NCBI RefSeq assembly: GCF_015163665.1
Contig: NZ_JADEUG010000016.1
Coordinates: 19,603 to 83,602, forward strand
Source of the DNA: Xenorhabdus sp. BG5
GTDB taxonomy: Bacteria; Pseudomonadota; Gammaproteobacteria; Enterobacterales; Enterobacteriaceae
Direction of reading: 5' to 3'
DNA length: 64,000 bases
Shown here: positions 13,566 to 24,161 of the stretch, in pieces
How positions within the stretch are numbered: the first letter of the stretch is position 1
Layout: the number at the start of each line of letters is the position of its first letter
Translations under genes and position numbers: made by a program
The notes under the pieces: model-generated
What the model was told of the DNA's origin: nothing
The model's input: the letters and a program-made list of their open reading frames with translations, nothing else
The model's database searches: none

Positions 13566-14318
13566 ATGAAGTATCGTCTGAGCGGGGTTGCCCTTACAGC
13601 CGTCTTACTTGTGGGATGTGCCAGTTCATCGAATACGATGGAGCAGGGGCGTTCTGATCCGCTGGAAGGGTTTAACCGTGCTATGTTCAACTTTAATTAT
13701 GATGTTCTCGACCCATATATACTGCGCCCTGTTGCTGTAGCCTGGCGTAGTTATGTGCCGATGCCTGCACGAAATGGCATTGGTAATTTTATGAGCAACC
13801 TCGAAGAGCCAGCCAGTATGGTGAACAGTTTCTTGCGTGGTGATGTTCATGAAGGTGCAAAACACTTCAACCGTTTCTTTTTGAATACCTTGTTGGGAAT
13901 GGGGGGGCTTATTGATGTGGCTTCCATGGCAAACCCCAAACTGGCAAAAGAAGATCCGATGCGTTTTGGTAGCACATTGGGATACTATAATGTGGGGTAT
14001 GGCCCATATGTTGTTCTGCCCGGTTACGGTAGTTTTACATTGCGTGATGAAGGCGGTAACTTTGCGGATATGACTTATCCGGTATTGAGTTATCTCACGG
14101 GTTGGATGTCGGTAGGCAAGTGGGTTTTCCAAGGTATAGAAACCCGCGCTCGCTTGCTAGACTCTGACGGCCTGTTAAAGAACTCTTCAGATCCTTATTT
14201 GATGATGCGTGATGCTTATTTCCAACGCCACAATTTTATGGCCAATGGAGGTAAGTTGGAGCCAGAAAAAAATCCTAATGCGGCAAGTATTCAAGATGAA
14301 TTGGATTCTATAGATTAG
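13566..14318 (+). CDS. mlaA: MlaA outer-membrane lipid asymmetry lipoprotein
   Basis: 250 residues. A lipoprotein signal (LTAVLLVGCASS, lipobox LVGC) puts the mature protein in the outer membrane. The conserved body includes DPLEGFNRAMFNFNYDVLDP, GIGNFMSNLEEPASMVNSFL, FNRFFLNTLLGMGGLIDVA and GPYVVLPGYGSFTLRDEGG. MlaA works with OmpC to remove phospholipids from the outer leaflet and pass them to MlaC. I chose the ATG at 13566, with TGGAGA 7 nt upstream, over two in-frame codons further upstream. Its own promoter should lie in 13381-13560. A bidirectional terminator separates it from fadL. Confidence 0.95.
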   Translation: MKYRLSGVALTAVLLVGCASSSNTMEQGRSDPLEGFNRAMFNFNYDVLDPYILRPVAVAWRSYVPMPARNGIGNFMSNLEEPASMVNSFLRGDVHEGAKHFNRFFLNTLLGMGGLIDVASMANPKLAKEDPMRFGSTLGYYNVGYGPYVVLPGYGSFTLRDEGGNFADMTYPVLSYLTGWMSVGKWVFQGIETRARLLDSDGLLKNSSDPYLMMRDAYFQRHNFMANGGKLEPEKNPNAASIQDELDSID

Positions 14319-14334
14319 TTCATACTTATCATCA

Positions 14335-14363
14335 AAAAAGGATAGCACCCGCTATCCTTTTTT
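14335..14363. terminator. Bidirectional terminator between mlaA and fadL
   Basis: AAAAAGGATAGC pairs with GCTATCCTTTTT around a 4-nt loop (ACCC), with A- and T-runs on both sides. It serves both convergent genes. Confidence 0.85.
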
Positions 14364-14380
14364 GGGACTACAGTGTGTAG

Positions 14381-15742
14381 TTAGAATGTATAGTTAAAGC
14401 TTATACCATACAACCATGCAGTTCCTTTGGAATCGAACTCATATGGTGTCGTGCCACCTAATTTCTGGACATCTTCTGGTAGTTTTTCACTAATATGTAC
14501 TTTTTTGCCACGCATATAGGAAACACCGACATCTACAGAAGCATCTTTGTTGAATGCGTAAGTGGTCCCTAAGCTAAACCAAAAACGATCTTGATCTGGA
14601 ATGGAAATAGAACGATTTTTGGCTGGTACAGGACTTTCATCAAAGGCGATACCACCACGGAATGTCCAGTTATCGTCATGGTAGTAAGTTGTACCTAGTG
14701 AGATACGGTAAGCGTCGCGGAAACCTTCGTGTTTCTCAAATGCAACATTACCCGTGTCACTCCTTACTGCTTTTAATTCTTTGAATTCGCTCCAGCCAGT
14801 GTATAGCAAGCTATAGTGAATTGCCCATTGTGGAGCAACACGGTTATAACCTGAGAGTTCCCACATATCTGGTAAATTCAGGTCCAGCTTGCCTTTGACT
14901 ATATTACCATTAGTCCCATTATCAAAGACTCCTGGTATATGTGGCAAATCGTTGCTGTAATCTCCGCTTTTAAATTTAACTTTGACTTTTGAACGGTAAG
15001 TCAGGCTATAGCGGTTATTTTCGTCATACTGATATAGGAACCCTGCATTCCAACCGTAACCCCAATCTTTACCTTCCAGTCTGGCAGCTTCAGCGCTATC
15101 TGGGATTGAAAGATGTGCAAGGACTGGATTACCAATGGCCCGTCCTTTAGCGTTTAGCATCTTAGTGGCTATTGGGCCGAATTCTCCCATATGACGGGCG
15201 ATTTTGGCATCAGCATAAACAGCATTGACACCTAAGCCAAAGCTAAACTGGTTATTAAATTTGTAAGCACCGCTTAGGTTTAGGTTCATGGTCTTCAGTT
15301 GAGTTTTACCGCCTAGCAGGCCAGCAGAATAGTTGTTGCTGAAGTCGGTAGACAAGCCGAAGTTAGACGTTGCCGATGCGCCAACAAACCATTGATCATT
15401 GATTGGAGTAATAAAATGCAGGTTTGGGATCCATGCACGCGGTGCGATATTTTTAGCATCAGTGCTGTTTTTGGTGATGGGAGACTTCCCGGTGATATCA
15501 ACATCTGGGTTGACATACACCAAACCACCAGAAAATGATGGGCGATCAAATAAGGTCATGGCCGCAGGGTTACGACTGCCTACGGAAGCGTTATCTGCAA
15601 CGGCACCTGCTCCAGAAAATGCACGGCCTAGTCCTGATGATGAATATTCATTTAATTGAAAACCAGCAGCACTAGCATTGGATGAGAGGATTGCAACCGC
15701 CACTGCTAACGCTGAACGTGTAAATAGGTTTTTCTGGTCCAT
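14381..15742 (-). CDS. fadL: Long-chain fatty acid outer-membrane transporter FadL
   Basis: 453 residues from the ATG at 15742 (GAGG 8 nt upstream; a TTG two codons earlier is less likely). The signal peptide ends SNASA and the mature protein begins [20 protein letters not shown], the family's hallmark N-terminal hatch, followed by the [11 protein letters not shown] motif. The remainder alternates short beta strands, as expected for a 14-strand barrel, and ends with aromatic Phe (YGISFNYTF). It imports long-chain fatty acids and can serve as a phage receptor. FadR-like sites upstream fit repression in the absence of fatty acids. Confidence 0.95.
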   Translation of the reverse strand: MDQKNLFTRSALAVAVAILSSNASAAGFQLNEYSSSGLGRAFSGAGAVADNASVGSRNPAAMTLFDRPSFSGGLVYVNPDVDITGKSPITKNSTDAKNIAPRAWIPNLHFITPINDQWFVGASATSNFGLSTDFSNNYSAGLLGGKTQLKTMNLNLSGAYKFNNQFSFGLGVNAVYADAKIARHMGEFGPIATKMLNAKGRAIGNPVLAHLSIPDSAEAARLEGKDWGYGWNAGFLYQYDENNRYSLTYRSKVKVKFKSGDYSNDLPHIPGVFDNGTNGNIVKGKLDLNLPDMWELSGYNRVAPQWAIHYSLLYTGWSEFKELKAVRSDTGNVAFEKHEGFRDAYRISLGTTYYHDDNWTFRGGIAFDESPVPAKNRSISIPDQDRFWFSLGTTYAFNKDASVDVGVSYMRGKKVHISEKLPEDVQKLGGTTPYEFDSKGTAWLYGISFNYTF

Positions 15743-15835
15743 AACCAAAACCTCATTGTCTAATTATTATTAACATGCCACTCAAGTAGCTGAGAGCGCG
15801 GGATTGTAGAGTCGATTTGTCACCATGGCAATAAT

Positions 15836-15853
15836 GACAAATCAGACCAGTGC
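15836..15853 (-). promoter_or_regulatory. FadR-like operator upstream of fadL
   Basis: On the minus strand this reads GCACTGGTCTGATTTGTC, close to the FadR consensus built on CTGGTCnGAnnTGTT. It is about 95 bp upstream of the fadL start, where a promoter would be expected. Confidence 0.5.
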
Positions 15854-15988
15854 ACGAAGTATAGGCTTGATAATAGAATGTGTTGCAAGAATGTTTTCTA
15901 AATATAACCAAAATGATTCTTAAATTGGGACTTGCTTAACAAAAAATAGACAACTTCCGTTAATGAAGTGTAAACGGGTTTTTGTTGA

Positions 15989-16001
15989 CGTGGTCAGATC
16001 A
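15989..16001. promoter_or_regulatory. Second FadR-like half site in the fadL-yfcZ interval
   Basis: CGTGGTCAGATCA resembles the core of a FadR site (TGGTCnGA) and lies 100 bp before yfcZ and 247 bp before fadL. The rest of 15743-16101 has no gene. E. coli fadL also has two FadR sites. Weaker than the first. Confidence 0.3.
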
Positions 16002-16101
16002 ATAAATAGTGAGATAAATGACTTCAAACAGCGCAAATGCTGGTTACCGGCAGTCAGGAAAACGTAGAATTATCAGCAAGTTTTTTAGCCGGAGAAATTA
16101 A

Positions 16102-16398
16102 ATGTCTGATGCGATTAAGCGCTGTAATGCCGAAGAAACGGCAGCTTGCTGCTGTGTTGATGTGGGAACCGTTATTGATAATGAAGACTGCACCGCTTCT
16201 TATCAGTGTATTTTTGCGAGTGAACAAGACGCCGAAATCATGCTTAATACGTTAATCAAAAAGGCAAAATTTGTGGAATCTGATCCCTGTGCTATACGCC
16301 ATAGTATCGAAGCGATTGACGGTGGAATGCAATTATCTGTGGACTTTACCTTTAGTTGTCAAGCGGAAGCCCTTATCTTTCAGTTAGGCTTGCGTTAA
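16102..16398 (+). CDS. yfcZ: YfcZ/YiiS family (DUF406) protein
   Basis: 98 residues with the family's cysteine cluster ETAACCCVDVGTVIDNEDCT and C-terminal CQAEALIFQLGLR. Small cytoplasmic protein of unknown function. In E. coli it occupies the same place between fadL and fadI, so synteny supports the assignment. The ATG at 16102 follows GGAGAAATTAA. A weak stem TTTTCTCATTG/CAGTGAGAAAA lies after the stop codon at about 16415-16454 without a T-run. Confidence 0.85.
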   Translation: MSDAIKRCNAEETAACCCVDVGTVIDNEDCTASYQCIFASEQDAEIMLNTLIKKAKFVESDPCAIRHSIEAIDGGMQLSVDFTFSCQAEALIFQLGLR

Positions 16399-16612
16399 TT
16401 CACTCTGAATAACGGTTTTCTCATTGTTTTGTCATACCAAACAGTGAGAAAATCGCTTGTAATAGATTGTAAATCATTGCCTTTTCTTTGTACTCCTTTC
16501 GCTTATTCTTCATTTAAGTTGTATAAATTATAAATAGTTTAAAGTTGAGTTTGTTCTCATTTTTAGTTTATTCCTGTTTGCTATTTTCCAACATTGCGTT
16601 AACAATGCATCA

Positions 16613-16627
16613 TCAGGTCTGACCTCT
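16613..16627 (+). promoter_or_regulatory. FadR-like operator upstream of fadIJ
   Basis: The centre AGGTCTGACCT (16615-16625) is a perfect odd palindrome containing the GGTCnGACC core of FadR sites, 66 bp before the fadI start. Its position fits fatty-acid-responsive control of the operon. Confidence 0.55.
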
Positions 16628-16690
16628 TATGAGGTGAGTAAATATTTTTAATCAATCAATTGATTTAGTTAATAATAATTAGGAGTTGCT

Positions 16691-18001
16691 ATGGGTCGTT
16701 CTTCAACAAAAGTAATACCGCAAAAGGAACGTGTTGCTATTGTCAGCGGGTTGCGCATTCCTTTTGCGAAACAGGCAACTTTCTACCACGGTATTCCAGC
16801 TGTTGACTTGGGAAAGGCTGTTGTCAGCGAGCTGGTCATTAGGAGCGGTTTGTCGCCTGAGAAGATCGACCAATTGGTTTTTGGGCAGGTTGTTCAAATG
16901 CCGGAAGCGCCAAATATTGCAAGGGAAATAGTTTTGGGGGCAGGCTTAAGTGTGAATACTGATGCTTATAGTGTTTCCCGTGCTTGTGCGACGAGTTTTC
17001 AGGCAATTGCAAATGTGGCTGAAAGTATTATGGCAGGCGTAGTCAATATAGGGATCGCAGGAGGCGCGGATTCCTCATCCGTTTTACCTATCGGAGTGAC
17101 GAAGTCATTGGCGCGCACGTTAGTTGACATGAACAAAGCCAAAAGTCTCCCGCAACGATTAAAATTACTCAGTCGATTGAAATTACGTGATTTATTGCCT
17201 GTATCCCCTGCTGTTGCAGAGTATTCCACGGGGTTGAGAATGGGAGATACCGCGGAGCAGATGGCAAAAACGTATCATATCAGCCGCGAAGATCAGGATG
17301 CGCTTGCGCACCGCTCGCATGTACTGGCCGCCAAAGCCTGGGAGCAAGGGCTTTTGCAAGAGGAAATCATATCGGCCTATTTCCCGCCATACCGCAAGAC
17401 ATTGGCAGAAGATAACAATATCAGAAAAAACTCAACCTTAGCTTCTTATGCCAAATTGCGTCCGGCCTTTGATCGAAAACATGGCACAGTCACCGCGGCA
17501 AACAGCACACCACTGACGGATGGTGCCGCAGCAGTGATGTTAATGCGTGAATCCGTTGCCAAAGAGCTTGGTATGGTTCCATTGGGGTATTTACGTAGTT
17601 ATGCATTTTCTGCCATTGATGTTTGGCAGGACATGTTACTGGGGCCGTCCTATGCAACCCCGTTGGCACTGGAGCGTGCGGGTATTACTTTGAATGAACT
17701 GACTCTTATCGACATGCATGAAGCCTTTGCTGCCCAAACATTAACGAATTTAAACATGTTTGCCAGTGAGAAATTTGCCCGTGAAAAGTTGGGACGTACT
17801 CAGGCAATTGGTGAAGTGGATATGGATAAATTCAATGTGTTAGGCGGATCAATTGCTTATGGGCATCCCTTCGCGGCGACAGGCGCCAGAATGGTGACCC
17901 AAACGTTGAATGAATTGCGTCGCCGTGGGGGCGGTTTTGGGTTAACAACAGCTTGTGCCGCGGGTGGTTTGGGTGCAGCAATGGTATTGGAGGTAGAATA
18001 A
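16691..18001 (+). CDS. fadI: 3-ketoacyl-CoA thiolase FadI
   Basis: 436 residues, the normal FadI length. Catalytic Cys lies in [20 protein letters not shown] (about residue 100). C-terminal active-site motifs [25 protein letters not shown] and [15 protein letters not shown] supply the His and the second Cys. It cleaves 3-ketoacyl-CoA to acetyl-CoA in the anaerobic beta-oxidation complex and forms a heteromer with FadJ. AGGAGTT precedes the ATG. Its stop codon overlaps the fadJ start by 1 nt. Confidence 0.95.
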   Translation: MGRSSTKVIPQKERVAIVSGLRIPFAKQATFYHGIPAVDLGKAVVSELVIRSGLSPEKIDQLVFGQVVQMPEAPNIAREIVLGAGLSVNTDAYSVSRACATSFQAIANVAESIMAGVVNIGIAGGADSSSVLPIGVTKSLARTLVDMNKAKSLPQRLKLLSRLKLRDLLPVSPAVAEYSTGLRMGDTAEQMAKTYHISREDQDALAHRSHVLAAKAWEQGLLQEEIISAYFPPYRKTLAEDNNIRKNSTLASYAKLRPAFDRKHGTVTAANSTPLTDGAAAVMLMRESVAKELGMVPLGYLRSYAFSAIDVWQDMLLGPSYATPLALERAGITLNELTLIDMHEAFAAQTLTNLNMFASEKFAREKLGRTQAIGEVDMDKFNVLGGSIAYGHPFAATGARMVTQTLNELRRRGGGFGLTTACAAGGLGAAMVLEVE

Positions 18002-20157
18002 TGGCTCAGGCTGAAAAAGAAACGGTTATGTCAGCAACAATGCAACCGGAGCAATCGGTATTCCGTTTTTCTGTCAGGGACGACAAGGTGGGAATTATCA
18101 CCATTGATGTCCCAGGAGAGAAAGTCAACACCCTGAAAGCTGAATTTGTTGAGCAGTTCCTGATCATATTTGAAAAAGCGCAACAAGTTTCAGGCTTGAA
18201 AGGGTTGGTTATTGTGTCCGGCAAGCCGGATACTTTCATTGCTGGTGCGGATATTAGCATGATAGCTAACTGCCAAACTCAGGAAGAAGCGACAGCCTTA
18301 GCTGAAAAAGGTCAAAAACTGTTTGCGCAGCTTGCCAATTATCCTTTGCCTGTTGTGGCAGCGATTCATGGTGCGTGCTTAGGTGGTGGGCTGGAGTTGG
18401 CATTGGCTTGTCATGCGCGTATCTGTTCTTTGGATGAAAAAACCCGTCTTGGTTTGCCGGAAGTTCAGCTTGGGTTATTGCCCGGCTCAGGTGGAACGCA
18501 GAGATTGCCTCGTTTGATTGGTGTCAGTGCTGCTTTGGACATCATATTGACAGGCCGTCAGCTCAAGGCAAAACAGGCGCTACGGTTGGGTGTTGTGGAT
18601 GACGCAGTTCCTTTAGATATCTTGTTAGATGTTGCTGTGCAATATGTTAAAAAAGGCATCGTGAAACGGAAGCCATTGGCATGGTCGCAACGTATACTGG
18701 CAAGTGCGTTAGGCAGGCCGTTGTTATTCCAGATGGTTCATAAAAAAACGCGAGAAAAAACGCGTGGCCATTATCCCGCCCCAGAAAAAATCATCAATGT
18801 GATTCGTGCCGGTTTGGAAAAAGGCTCAGAGAAAGGCTTTCAGCTTGAAGCCAAGGCATTTGGTGCGCTGGCGATGACGCAAGAATCAGAAGCATTGCGG
18901 AGCCTGTTTTTTGCTTCTACAACGTTGAAGAATGAAACTGGCTCTTCAGAACAGCCCGCTGAAATCAGACAGGTGGGGATTTTGGGAGGCGGCCTGATGG
19001 GGGGCGGTATTGCTAATGTAACCGTGACGCGAGGAAATTTGCCTGCCCGCATTAAAGATATTAATGAAAAAGGCATCAACCAGGCATTGAAATATACATG
19101 GGATCTCCTTTCTAAGCGGGTAAAACAGCGTCGTTTGAAATCAAGTGAACGTTCTCGTCAGATGTCTCTATTGACAGGAACGACCGATTACAGTGGATTT
19201 AAGCAAGCTGATATTGTTGTTGAAGCGGTATTTGAAGATTTAGTCTTAAAACGCAAAATGGTTACAGAGATTGAAGAGAATACAAAACCTGAAACCATTT
19301 TTGCGTCTAACACGTCTTCATTGCCAATTCATAAGATTGCTGAATCTGCGACTCGGCCAGAGCAAGTGATCGGTCTTCACTATTTCAGTCCTGTAGACAA
19401 AATGCCGCTGGTGGAAGTCATTCCACATGAGGGAACGAGTGAAAAAACGATCGCAACTGCCGTAGCGTTAGCCAAGAAACAGGGAAAAACAGCGATTGTT
19501 GTCGGGGATAAAGCGGGTTTTTATGTGAACCGAATTCTGACACCTTACATTAATGAGGCTGGCTATTGTTTATTGGAAGGTGAGCCGATTGAACATATTG
19601 ATAATGCTTTGCTGAATTTCGGTTTTCCTGTTGGCCCCATCAATCTGCTGGATGAAGTTGGCATAGATGTGGGTACTAAAATCATCCCTATTTTAGTAGA
19701 AGAATTAGGTAGTCGATTTGCAGCACCAGAGATTTTATCTGCAATTTTGCAGGATGACCGAAAAGGCAAGAAGAATGGCCGCGGCTTCTATTTGTATACG
19801 GGCAGAAAAAAAGCCAAAGAAGTGGATGCTTCGATTTATTCCTTATTAAAGATCAAACCAGCGATAAAAATGTTGCCGGCTGACATTGCCCAGCGTTGTG
19901 TGATGCTCATGCTGAATGAAGCTGTGCGCTGTCTGGATGAGGGGATTATCAGAAGTCCGCGTGATGGTGATATTGGTGCTGTATTTGGTATCGGATTCCC
20001 GCCATTCTTGGGAGGACCATTCCGTTATATTGATAAGCTTGGCAGTGATAAAGTTGTAGAAATTTTACGTCGTCTGGAGGCGCAATATGGCGAAAGGTTT
20101 GCTCCTTGTGAGCGTTTAATCCAGATGGTTGAACAGAAAAAGCAATTTCACGCATAA
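18001..20157 (+). CDS. fadJ: Fatty-acid oxidation complex alpha subunit FadJ
   Basis: 718 residues from the ATG at 18001. The N-terminal enoyl-CoA hydratase domain (about 20-210) has [27 protein letters not shown] and the catalytic Glu in [19 protein letters not shown]. The 3-hydroxyacyl-CoA dehydrogenase half has the NAD-binding motif [15 protein letters not shown] (about 325) and [16 protein letters not shown]. Two C-terminal dehydrogenase-like domains complete it. It forms the anaerobic beta-oxidation complex with FadI. GGAGG sits inside the end of fadI. A strong terminator follows. Confidence 0.95.
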   Translation: MAQAEKETVMSATMQPEQSVFRFSVRDDKVGIITIDVPGEKVNTLKAEFVEQFLIIFEKAQQVSGLKGLVIVSGKPDTFIAGADISMIANCQTQEEATALAEKGQKLFAQLANYPLPVVAAIHGACLGGGLELALACHARICSLDEKTRLGLPEVQLGLLPGSGGTQRLPRLIGVSAALDIILTGRQLKAKQALRLGVVDDAVPLDILLDVAVQYVKKGIVKRKPLAWSQRILASALGRPLLFQMVHKKTREKTRGHYPAPEKIINVIRAGLEKGSEKGFQLEAKAFGALAMTQESEALRSLFFASTTLKNETGSSEQPAEIRQVGILGGGLMGGGIANVTVTRGNLPARIKDINEKGINQALKYTWDLLSKRVKQRRLKSSERSRQMSLLTGTTDYSGFKQADIVVEAVFEDLVLKRKMVTEIEENTKPETIFASNTSSLPIHKIAESATRPEQVIGLHYFSPVDKMPLVEVIPHEGTSEKTIATAVALAKKQGKTAIVVGDKAGFYVNRILTPYINEAGYCLLEGEPIEHIDNALLNFGFPVGPINLLDEVGIDVGTKIIPILVEELGSRFAAPEILSAILQDDRKGKKNGRGFYLYTGRKKAKEVDASIYSLLKIKPAIKMLPADIAQRCVMLMLNEAVRCLDEGIIRSPRDGDIGAVFGIGFPPFLGGPFRYIDKLGSDKVVEILRRLEAQYGERFAPCERLIQMVEQKKQFHA

Positions 20158-20184
20158 TTTGAATTTTGTGTGTTAAACAGTGAG

Positions 20185-20217
20185 ATCGGCTCTGTTAATT
20201 AAGAGCCGATTTTTTTA
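20185..20217 (+). terminator. Rho-independent terminator of fadIJ
   Basis: ATCGGCTCT (20185-20193) pairs with AGAGCCGAT (20202-20210), followed by seven T. Confidence 0.9.
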
Positions 20218-20519
20218 TGGAATTAAGTAATTATCCATGGTTTTTTTATTTTCTATATAAAAATAGTCGTACAACATAACGATAGATATATAAATTTTTT
20301 TAGCCATTTTATTTACCTTTGTTTTAGGGCAGAATGCGAATTAGCTCTAACTGAAACGTTTTTATCCCCTTTGTAAATCCGCAGGGAATATATCAAATAT
20401 TAGCGTAACAACAATTTTTGATCTTACTTATTAATACCGTATAACCAATAAGTTATCTCAATAAAAGCGAATGCGTGGGTTATTCTGAGATAGGTTCGCA
20501 ATTAACTAAACGGTGGATT
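20218..20519. other. AT-rich intergenic region before sixA
   Basis: No gene, repeat or clear operator is visible. It is strongly AT-rich and presumably contains the sixA promoter, but I cannot place one with confidence. Confidence 0.4.
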
Positions 20520-21002
20520 ATGTACGTTTTTATTATGCGTCATGGTGATGCTGCCATGGATGCAATCAGTGATGCAGCACGGGAACTTACACTCAGAGGG
20601 TGCCAGGAATCACAGACAATGGCTGATTGGCTTTCGCAGCAATCGCCTGACATCGATTGTGTTTTGGTTAGCCCTTATATCCGTGCGGAACAAACCTTAA
20701 AGGCAGTGCGAGAAAACCTGGTGCTTCCCGAGAATGAAGAAATACTGGCTGAGTTAACGCCATCGGGAGATGTCATGCTGGTTGCCAGCTATTTGCACGT
20801 TTTGTCAGCACAAGGGCATAAATCTGTATTGGTGGTTTCTCATTTACCATTGGTCGGTTATTTGGTTTCTGAGCTTTGCCCTGGGCAAACTCCGCCGATG
20901 TTTGCAACATCCAGCATTGCTTGTGTCGAGTTGGATCACCAAACAGAAAAAGGGTGTCTGTTATGGCAAACATCTCCTGCACAATTAGCGGCGAAATCCT
21001 GA
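20520..21002 (+). CDS. sixA: Phosphohistidine phosphatase SixA
   Basis: 160 residues from the ATG at 20520 (GGTGG 4 nt upstream is close; the family begins MYVFIMRHGDA). The histidine-phosphatase motif RHGDA and the second His in VVSHLPLVGYL are present, with SPYIRAEQTL between them. SixA removes phosphate from the HPt domain of ArcB and from NPr. Length is normal. It stands alone, followed by a palindromic repeat and convergent smrB. Confidence 0.93.
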   Translation: MYVFIMRHGDAAMDAISDAARELTLRGCQESQTMADWLSQQSPDIDCVLVSPYIRAEQTLKAVRENLVLPENEEILAELTPSGDVMLVASYLHVLSAQGHKSVLVVSHLPLVGYLVSELCPGQTPPMFATSSIACVELDHQTEKGCLLWQTSPAQLAAKS

Positions 21003-21036
21003 CCAGACACCTTAATTATTAGGCAATTTAATTAAA

Positions 21037-21142
21037 TATACCAATCTAACTTCAAGATGTGTGTGATTTCTCCCCGCGGAGCGGGGGAGAAATCAGGTTT
21101 CATAGCGTGTTGTAAATTGCAACTTGAAGTTTAATGCGGATA
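21037..21142. repeat. Dispersed palindromic repeat, copy 1
   Basis: Begins TATACCAATCTAACTTCAAG, has a central hairpin (GATTTCTCCCCGC / GCGGGGGAGAAATC) and ends near CAACTTGAAGTTTAATGCGG. It lies between the convergent genes sixA and smrB. Close copies are at 30992-31097 and 56409-56506. Confidence 0.85.
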
Positions 21143-21153
21143 TAAAGACCAAA

Positions 21154-21696
21154 TTAGCGCTGCGTAAACTCATCCATCTCTACCAAAATGAGTAACGCAG
21201 CGTTCCCTCCCCACGCTTTGGGCGCTTGATGGAAGGCAATAATATCAGGATGTTGGGCAAGCCATAGCGGGGCTTGTTGTTTGAGAATATGTTTACCGTG
21301 TCCATGCATAACACAGGCACAATAGACATGCTCGCGACGACAGGCAGCGATTAATGCCCCAATTTCTTGTTTGGCCTGCAACTGAGTTAGCCCATGTAAA
21401 TCCAGAAAAAGTTCAGGGGAATAATCTCCCCGCCGCAATTTCTTTAATTCATAATGGCTGGCACCTTCCCGAATGTAACGAGTCGGGCCTTCCATCTCTA
21501 AATTTGGCTGGAATTCATCGGAAAAATAGTAACTGGCATCCGCTTGCTCTTGCATCAAGCGTTCAGGGGCAACAGCGTTAATTTTTTTTCTTTTCGGGGG
21601 ATGGGAAACCGTATCTTGTGCAATACGACGAGTTCCCGTAACAGACGTTCTGAATAGACTGATGTCTTCTGAGTTTAGTTGATATTTCTTCTTCAT
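21154..21696 (-). CDS. smrB: Ribosome-rescue endonuclease SmrB
   Basis: 180 residues. The Smr domain occupies the C-terminal half: [40 protein letters not shown] and [20 protein letters not shown]. The DLHG and HGHG motifs carry the catalytic His residues. SmrB cleaves mRNA at collided ribosomes. The N-terminal extension is basic, as in E. coli. In E. coli prmB is the divergent neighbour; here the hut cluster separates them. Confidence 0.93.
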   Translation of the reverse strand: MKKKYQLNSEDISLFRTSVTGTRRIAQDTVSHPPKRKKINAVAPERLMQEQADASYYFSDEFQPNLEMEGPTRYIREGASHYELKKLRRGDYSPELFLDLHGLTQLQAKQEIGALIAACRREHVYCACVMHGHGKHILKQQAPLWLAQHPDIIAFHQAPKAWGGNAALLILVEMDEFTQR

Positions 21697-21821
21697 TACA
21701 CATTCATTTACTCACTGCTTTTGGCAAGTGTACCTGATTTTTTGTGATTTTTCCTGGCAGTTATCATTTTAAGTAACAAATTGTTCACAAAATGATTTGA
21801 CAATTATGTTTGGTTATAAAA

Positions 21822-21839
21822 TAAATGTATATACAACAT
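21822..21839. promoter_or_regulatory. HutC-type operator before hutIGC
   Basis: TGTATATACA (21826-21835) is a perfect palindrome and the core of known HutC operators. TTGACA, a perfect -35, lies at 21797-21802, so the operator overlaps the expected -10 region. The same core stands before hutU, and hutC is in the first operon, so the cluster is probably induced by urocanate. Confidence 0.8.
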
Positions 21840-21878
21840 GAATTCTGACACAAACAAGAAAAATAACAGGATAGTATA

Positions 21879-23147
21879 ATGTCGATTGAACTAAGAGACA
21901 CTGATGTCATATGGCGCAATGCCAAACTTGCCACAATGAATCCTGCAATTAAAAACATTGATGGTGAAAGCCATTACGGTATGTTGGAACAACATGACCT
22001 TATTGTGCGTGATGAAAAAATCTTAGCGATTTTACCGACAGATAGCGTACCAGCCAATCCATGTAAGGTCATTGACGCAGAGCAGCGCCTGATCACACCT
22101 GGCTTAATCGATTGTCACACTCACTTAGTTTTTGGTGGTAATAGAGCCTCTGAGTGGGAACAGCGCCTGAATGGGGTTTCTTATGAAGAAATTAGTGCTA
22201 AAGGAGGAGGGATTAATTCTACCGTTAATGCCACCCGCAACAGTTCAGCTCAACATTTGGAAAACGTATCCCAAAAACGTCTCAATGCATTGATGGCCGA
22301 AGGGGTGACAACGATTGAGATGAAATCAGGTTATGGGCTGGATCGAGTAAATGAAGAAAAACAGTTAAAGGTTGTGCAGGCATTGGCACAGAAAAATCCC
22401 ATCGAAATTAGCCCGACATTACTTTCTGCCCATGCCGTCCCACCTGAATATAAACACGATCCTGATGCCTATATTGATTTAGTTTGTAACTCCATCTTGC
22501 CTGTTCTCTGGCAAAAACAGTTATTCGAAGCTGTAGATGTATTTTGTGAAACCGTTGGTTTCACGTTGAATCAGACCAAACGCCTTTTTGCAACAGCAAA
22601 ACGTTTGAATATTCCCGTAAAAGGTCATGTTGAGCAACTTTCCAATTTAGGAGGCAGTGAACTGGTTGCTGAATATCAAGGTTTATCTGTTGATCATATT
22701 GAGCATTTGGATGAAAAGGGTATTGAAGCTATCAGCCGTAGTGGAACAGTGGCAGTATTACTGCCGGGGGCATTTTACTTCCTGCGAGAAACTCAACGTC
22801 CACCTATTGCATTATTGCGCCAATACGGTGTTCCAATGGCTATTTCAACCGATTTTAATCCTGGTACGAGTCCGTTTGCTTCCTTGCGCCTGATTATGAA
22901 TATGGCTTGCGTACAATTTGGATTGACACCAGAAGAAGCCTGGCAAGGCGTGACGATTCATGCAGCTCAGGCACTGGGACGAGCGGATAGTCACGGTCAA
23001 TTAGCGGCAGGTTTTATAGCGGATTTTGTCGTTTGGGATGCCCGAAACCCCGTTGATATTTTATACGAGCTAGGACATAACCCGTTGGTTTATCGTATTT
23101 ATCATGGCGAAATTACGCATCGTAATGATTTAAATGGCTTTAATTAA
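21879..23147 (+). CDS. hutI: Imidazolonepropionase HutI
   Basis: 422 residues. The amidohydrolase metal motif is [20 protein letters not shown] (about residues 76-95), followed by GYGL and [12 protein letters not shown], and the metal-site Asp region [13 protein letters not shown]. It hydrolyses 4-imidazolone-5-propionate to N-formimidoyl-L-glutamate, the third step of histidine breakdown. AGGAT precedes the ATG. Next comes hutG after 18 bp. Somewhat longer than the usual 400-410 residues because of the N-terminal segment. Confidence 0.95.
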   Translation: MSIELRDTDVIWRNAKLATMNPAIKNIDGESHYGMLEQHDLIVRDEKILAILPTDSVPANPCKVIDAEQRLITPGLIDCHTHLVFGGNRASEWEQRLNGVSYEEISAKGGGINSTVNATRNSSAQHLENVSQKRLNALMAEGVTTIEMKSGYGLDRVNEEKQLKVVQALAQKNPIEISPTLLSAHAVPPEYKHDPDAYIDLVCNSILPVLWQKQLFEAVDVFCETVGFTLNQTKRLFATAKRLNIPVKGHVEQLSNLGGSELVAEYQGLSVDHIEHLDEKGIEAISRSGTVAVLLPGAFYFLRETQRPPIALLRQYGVPMAISTDFNPGTSPFASLRLIMNMACVQFGLTPEEAWQGVTIHAAQALGRADSHGQLAAGFIADFVVWDARNPVDILYELGHNPLVYRIYHGEITHRNDLNGFN

Positions 23148-23165
23148 TGGTGGTGAGGGAAAAAT

Positions 23166-24125
23166 ATGAATTTATGGCATCCAACATCCGAAAACATTTG
23201 GCAAGGGCGCAATGATCTTGCTGAGGCCAATAACGCTTTACGTTTATTTCAGACAATAAAACAGCCTGCCAGTTTTTCTCCGGCTGAATTTCCTTATCAT
23301 ATTGCGCTATTGGGATTTGAATGTGATGAAGGCGTTAAATTGAATCAGGGACGTCCGGGAGCGAAATTGGGACCAGAATATTTGCGCCAATCGTTGGCAA
23401 ATCTGGCGAGTTATGACGGTCATGATAGATTGGTGGATTTGGGGAATATTCGTGCTAATCCTGATGAATTGAGTGAAGCACAGCAGGCACTTAGCGATGC
23501 TGTCTATGAATGCCAGCAGAATAATATGAAAACGCTGATTTTTGGTGGTGGGCATGAAACAGCTTTTGCTCATGGGATGGGAATTTACCGTGCGTTTTCG
23601 GAGCAGCGTGTCGGTATCATCAATTTTGATGCCCATTTGGATCTGAGAAATTCGCCGCAGCCTACATCGGGAACCCCATTTCGGCAACTTGCGCATTACT
23701 GCCAGCAACACCAGCGTCTATTTAATTACAGTTGTGTTGGTGCCAGCCTGGCATCAAATACCCAGGCATTACTGGATGAGGCTAATCACCTTGATGTCAC
23801 CATTATTTGGGATACCCACTGTGTTGAATCCATGTTGGATAAGGTACAGCAGCAATTACAAGATATAATTAATCAGGTTGATATCATTTATATGACCATC
23901 GACTTGGATGTGCTGCCAATTTGGCAAATGCCGGCCGTTTCTGCGCCTGCGGCATTGGGTGTTCCGCTGGAGCGTTTATTGCCATTGGTTCAACTCATCT
24001 GTCAGAGCAAAAAATTGCAAGCCGTAGATTTAGTTGAGCTTAACCCTTTATATGATATCCAGGGAATGGGGGGAAAGGCGGCGGCTCGCCTTGTATGGCA
24101 GTTGGTGCATTGGTGGAATAAATAG
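23166..24125 (+). CDS. hutG: Formimidoylglutamase HutG
   Basis: 319 residues of the arginase/agmatinase superfamily. The metal-binding motifs are GGGHETAFAHG, INFDAHLDLRNS and MTIDLDVLPIW. It hydrolyses N-formimidoyl-L-glutamate to glutamate and formamide, the final step of this hut route. GGTGAGGG precedes the ATG. The gene lies between hutI and hutC in one transcription unit. Confidence 0.95.
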   Translation: MNLWHPTSENIWQGRNDLAEANNALRLFQTIKQPASFSPAEFPYHIALLGFECDEGVKLNQGRPGAKLGPEYLRQSLANLASYDGHDRLVDLGNIRANPDELSEAQQALSDAVYECQQNNMKTLIFGGGHETAFAHGMGIYRAFSEQRVGIINFDAHLDLRNSPQPTSGTPFRQLAHYCQQHQRLFNYSCVGASLASNTQALLDEANHLDVTIIWDTHCVESMLDKVQQQLQDIINQVDIIYMTIDLDVLPIWQMPAVSAPAALGVPLERLLPLVQLICQSKKLQAVDLVELNPLYDIQGMGGKAAARLVWQLVHWWNK

Positions 24126-24161
24126 GTTGGTGAGCGAGTAAAAAGTGAGAAGGAAGGGACA

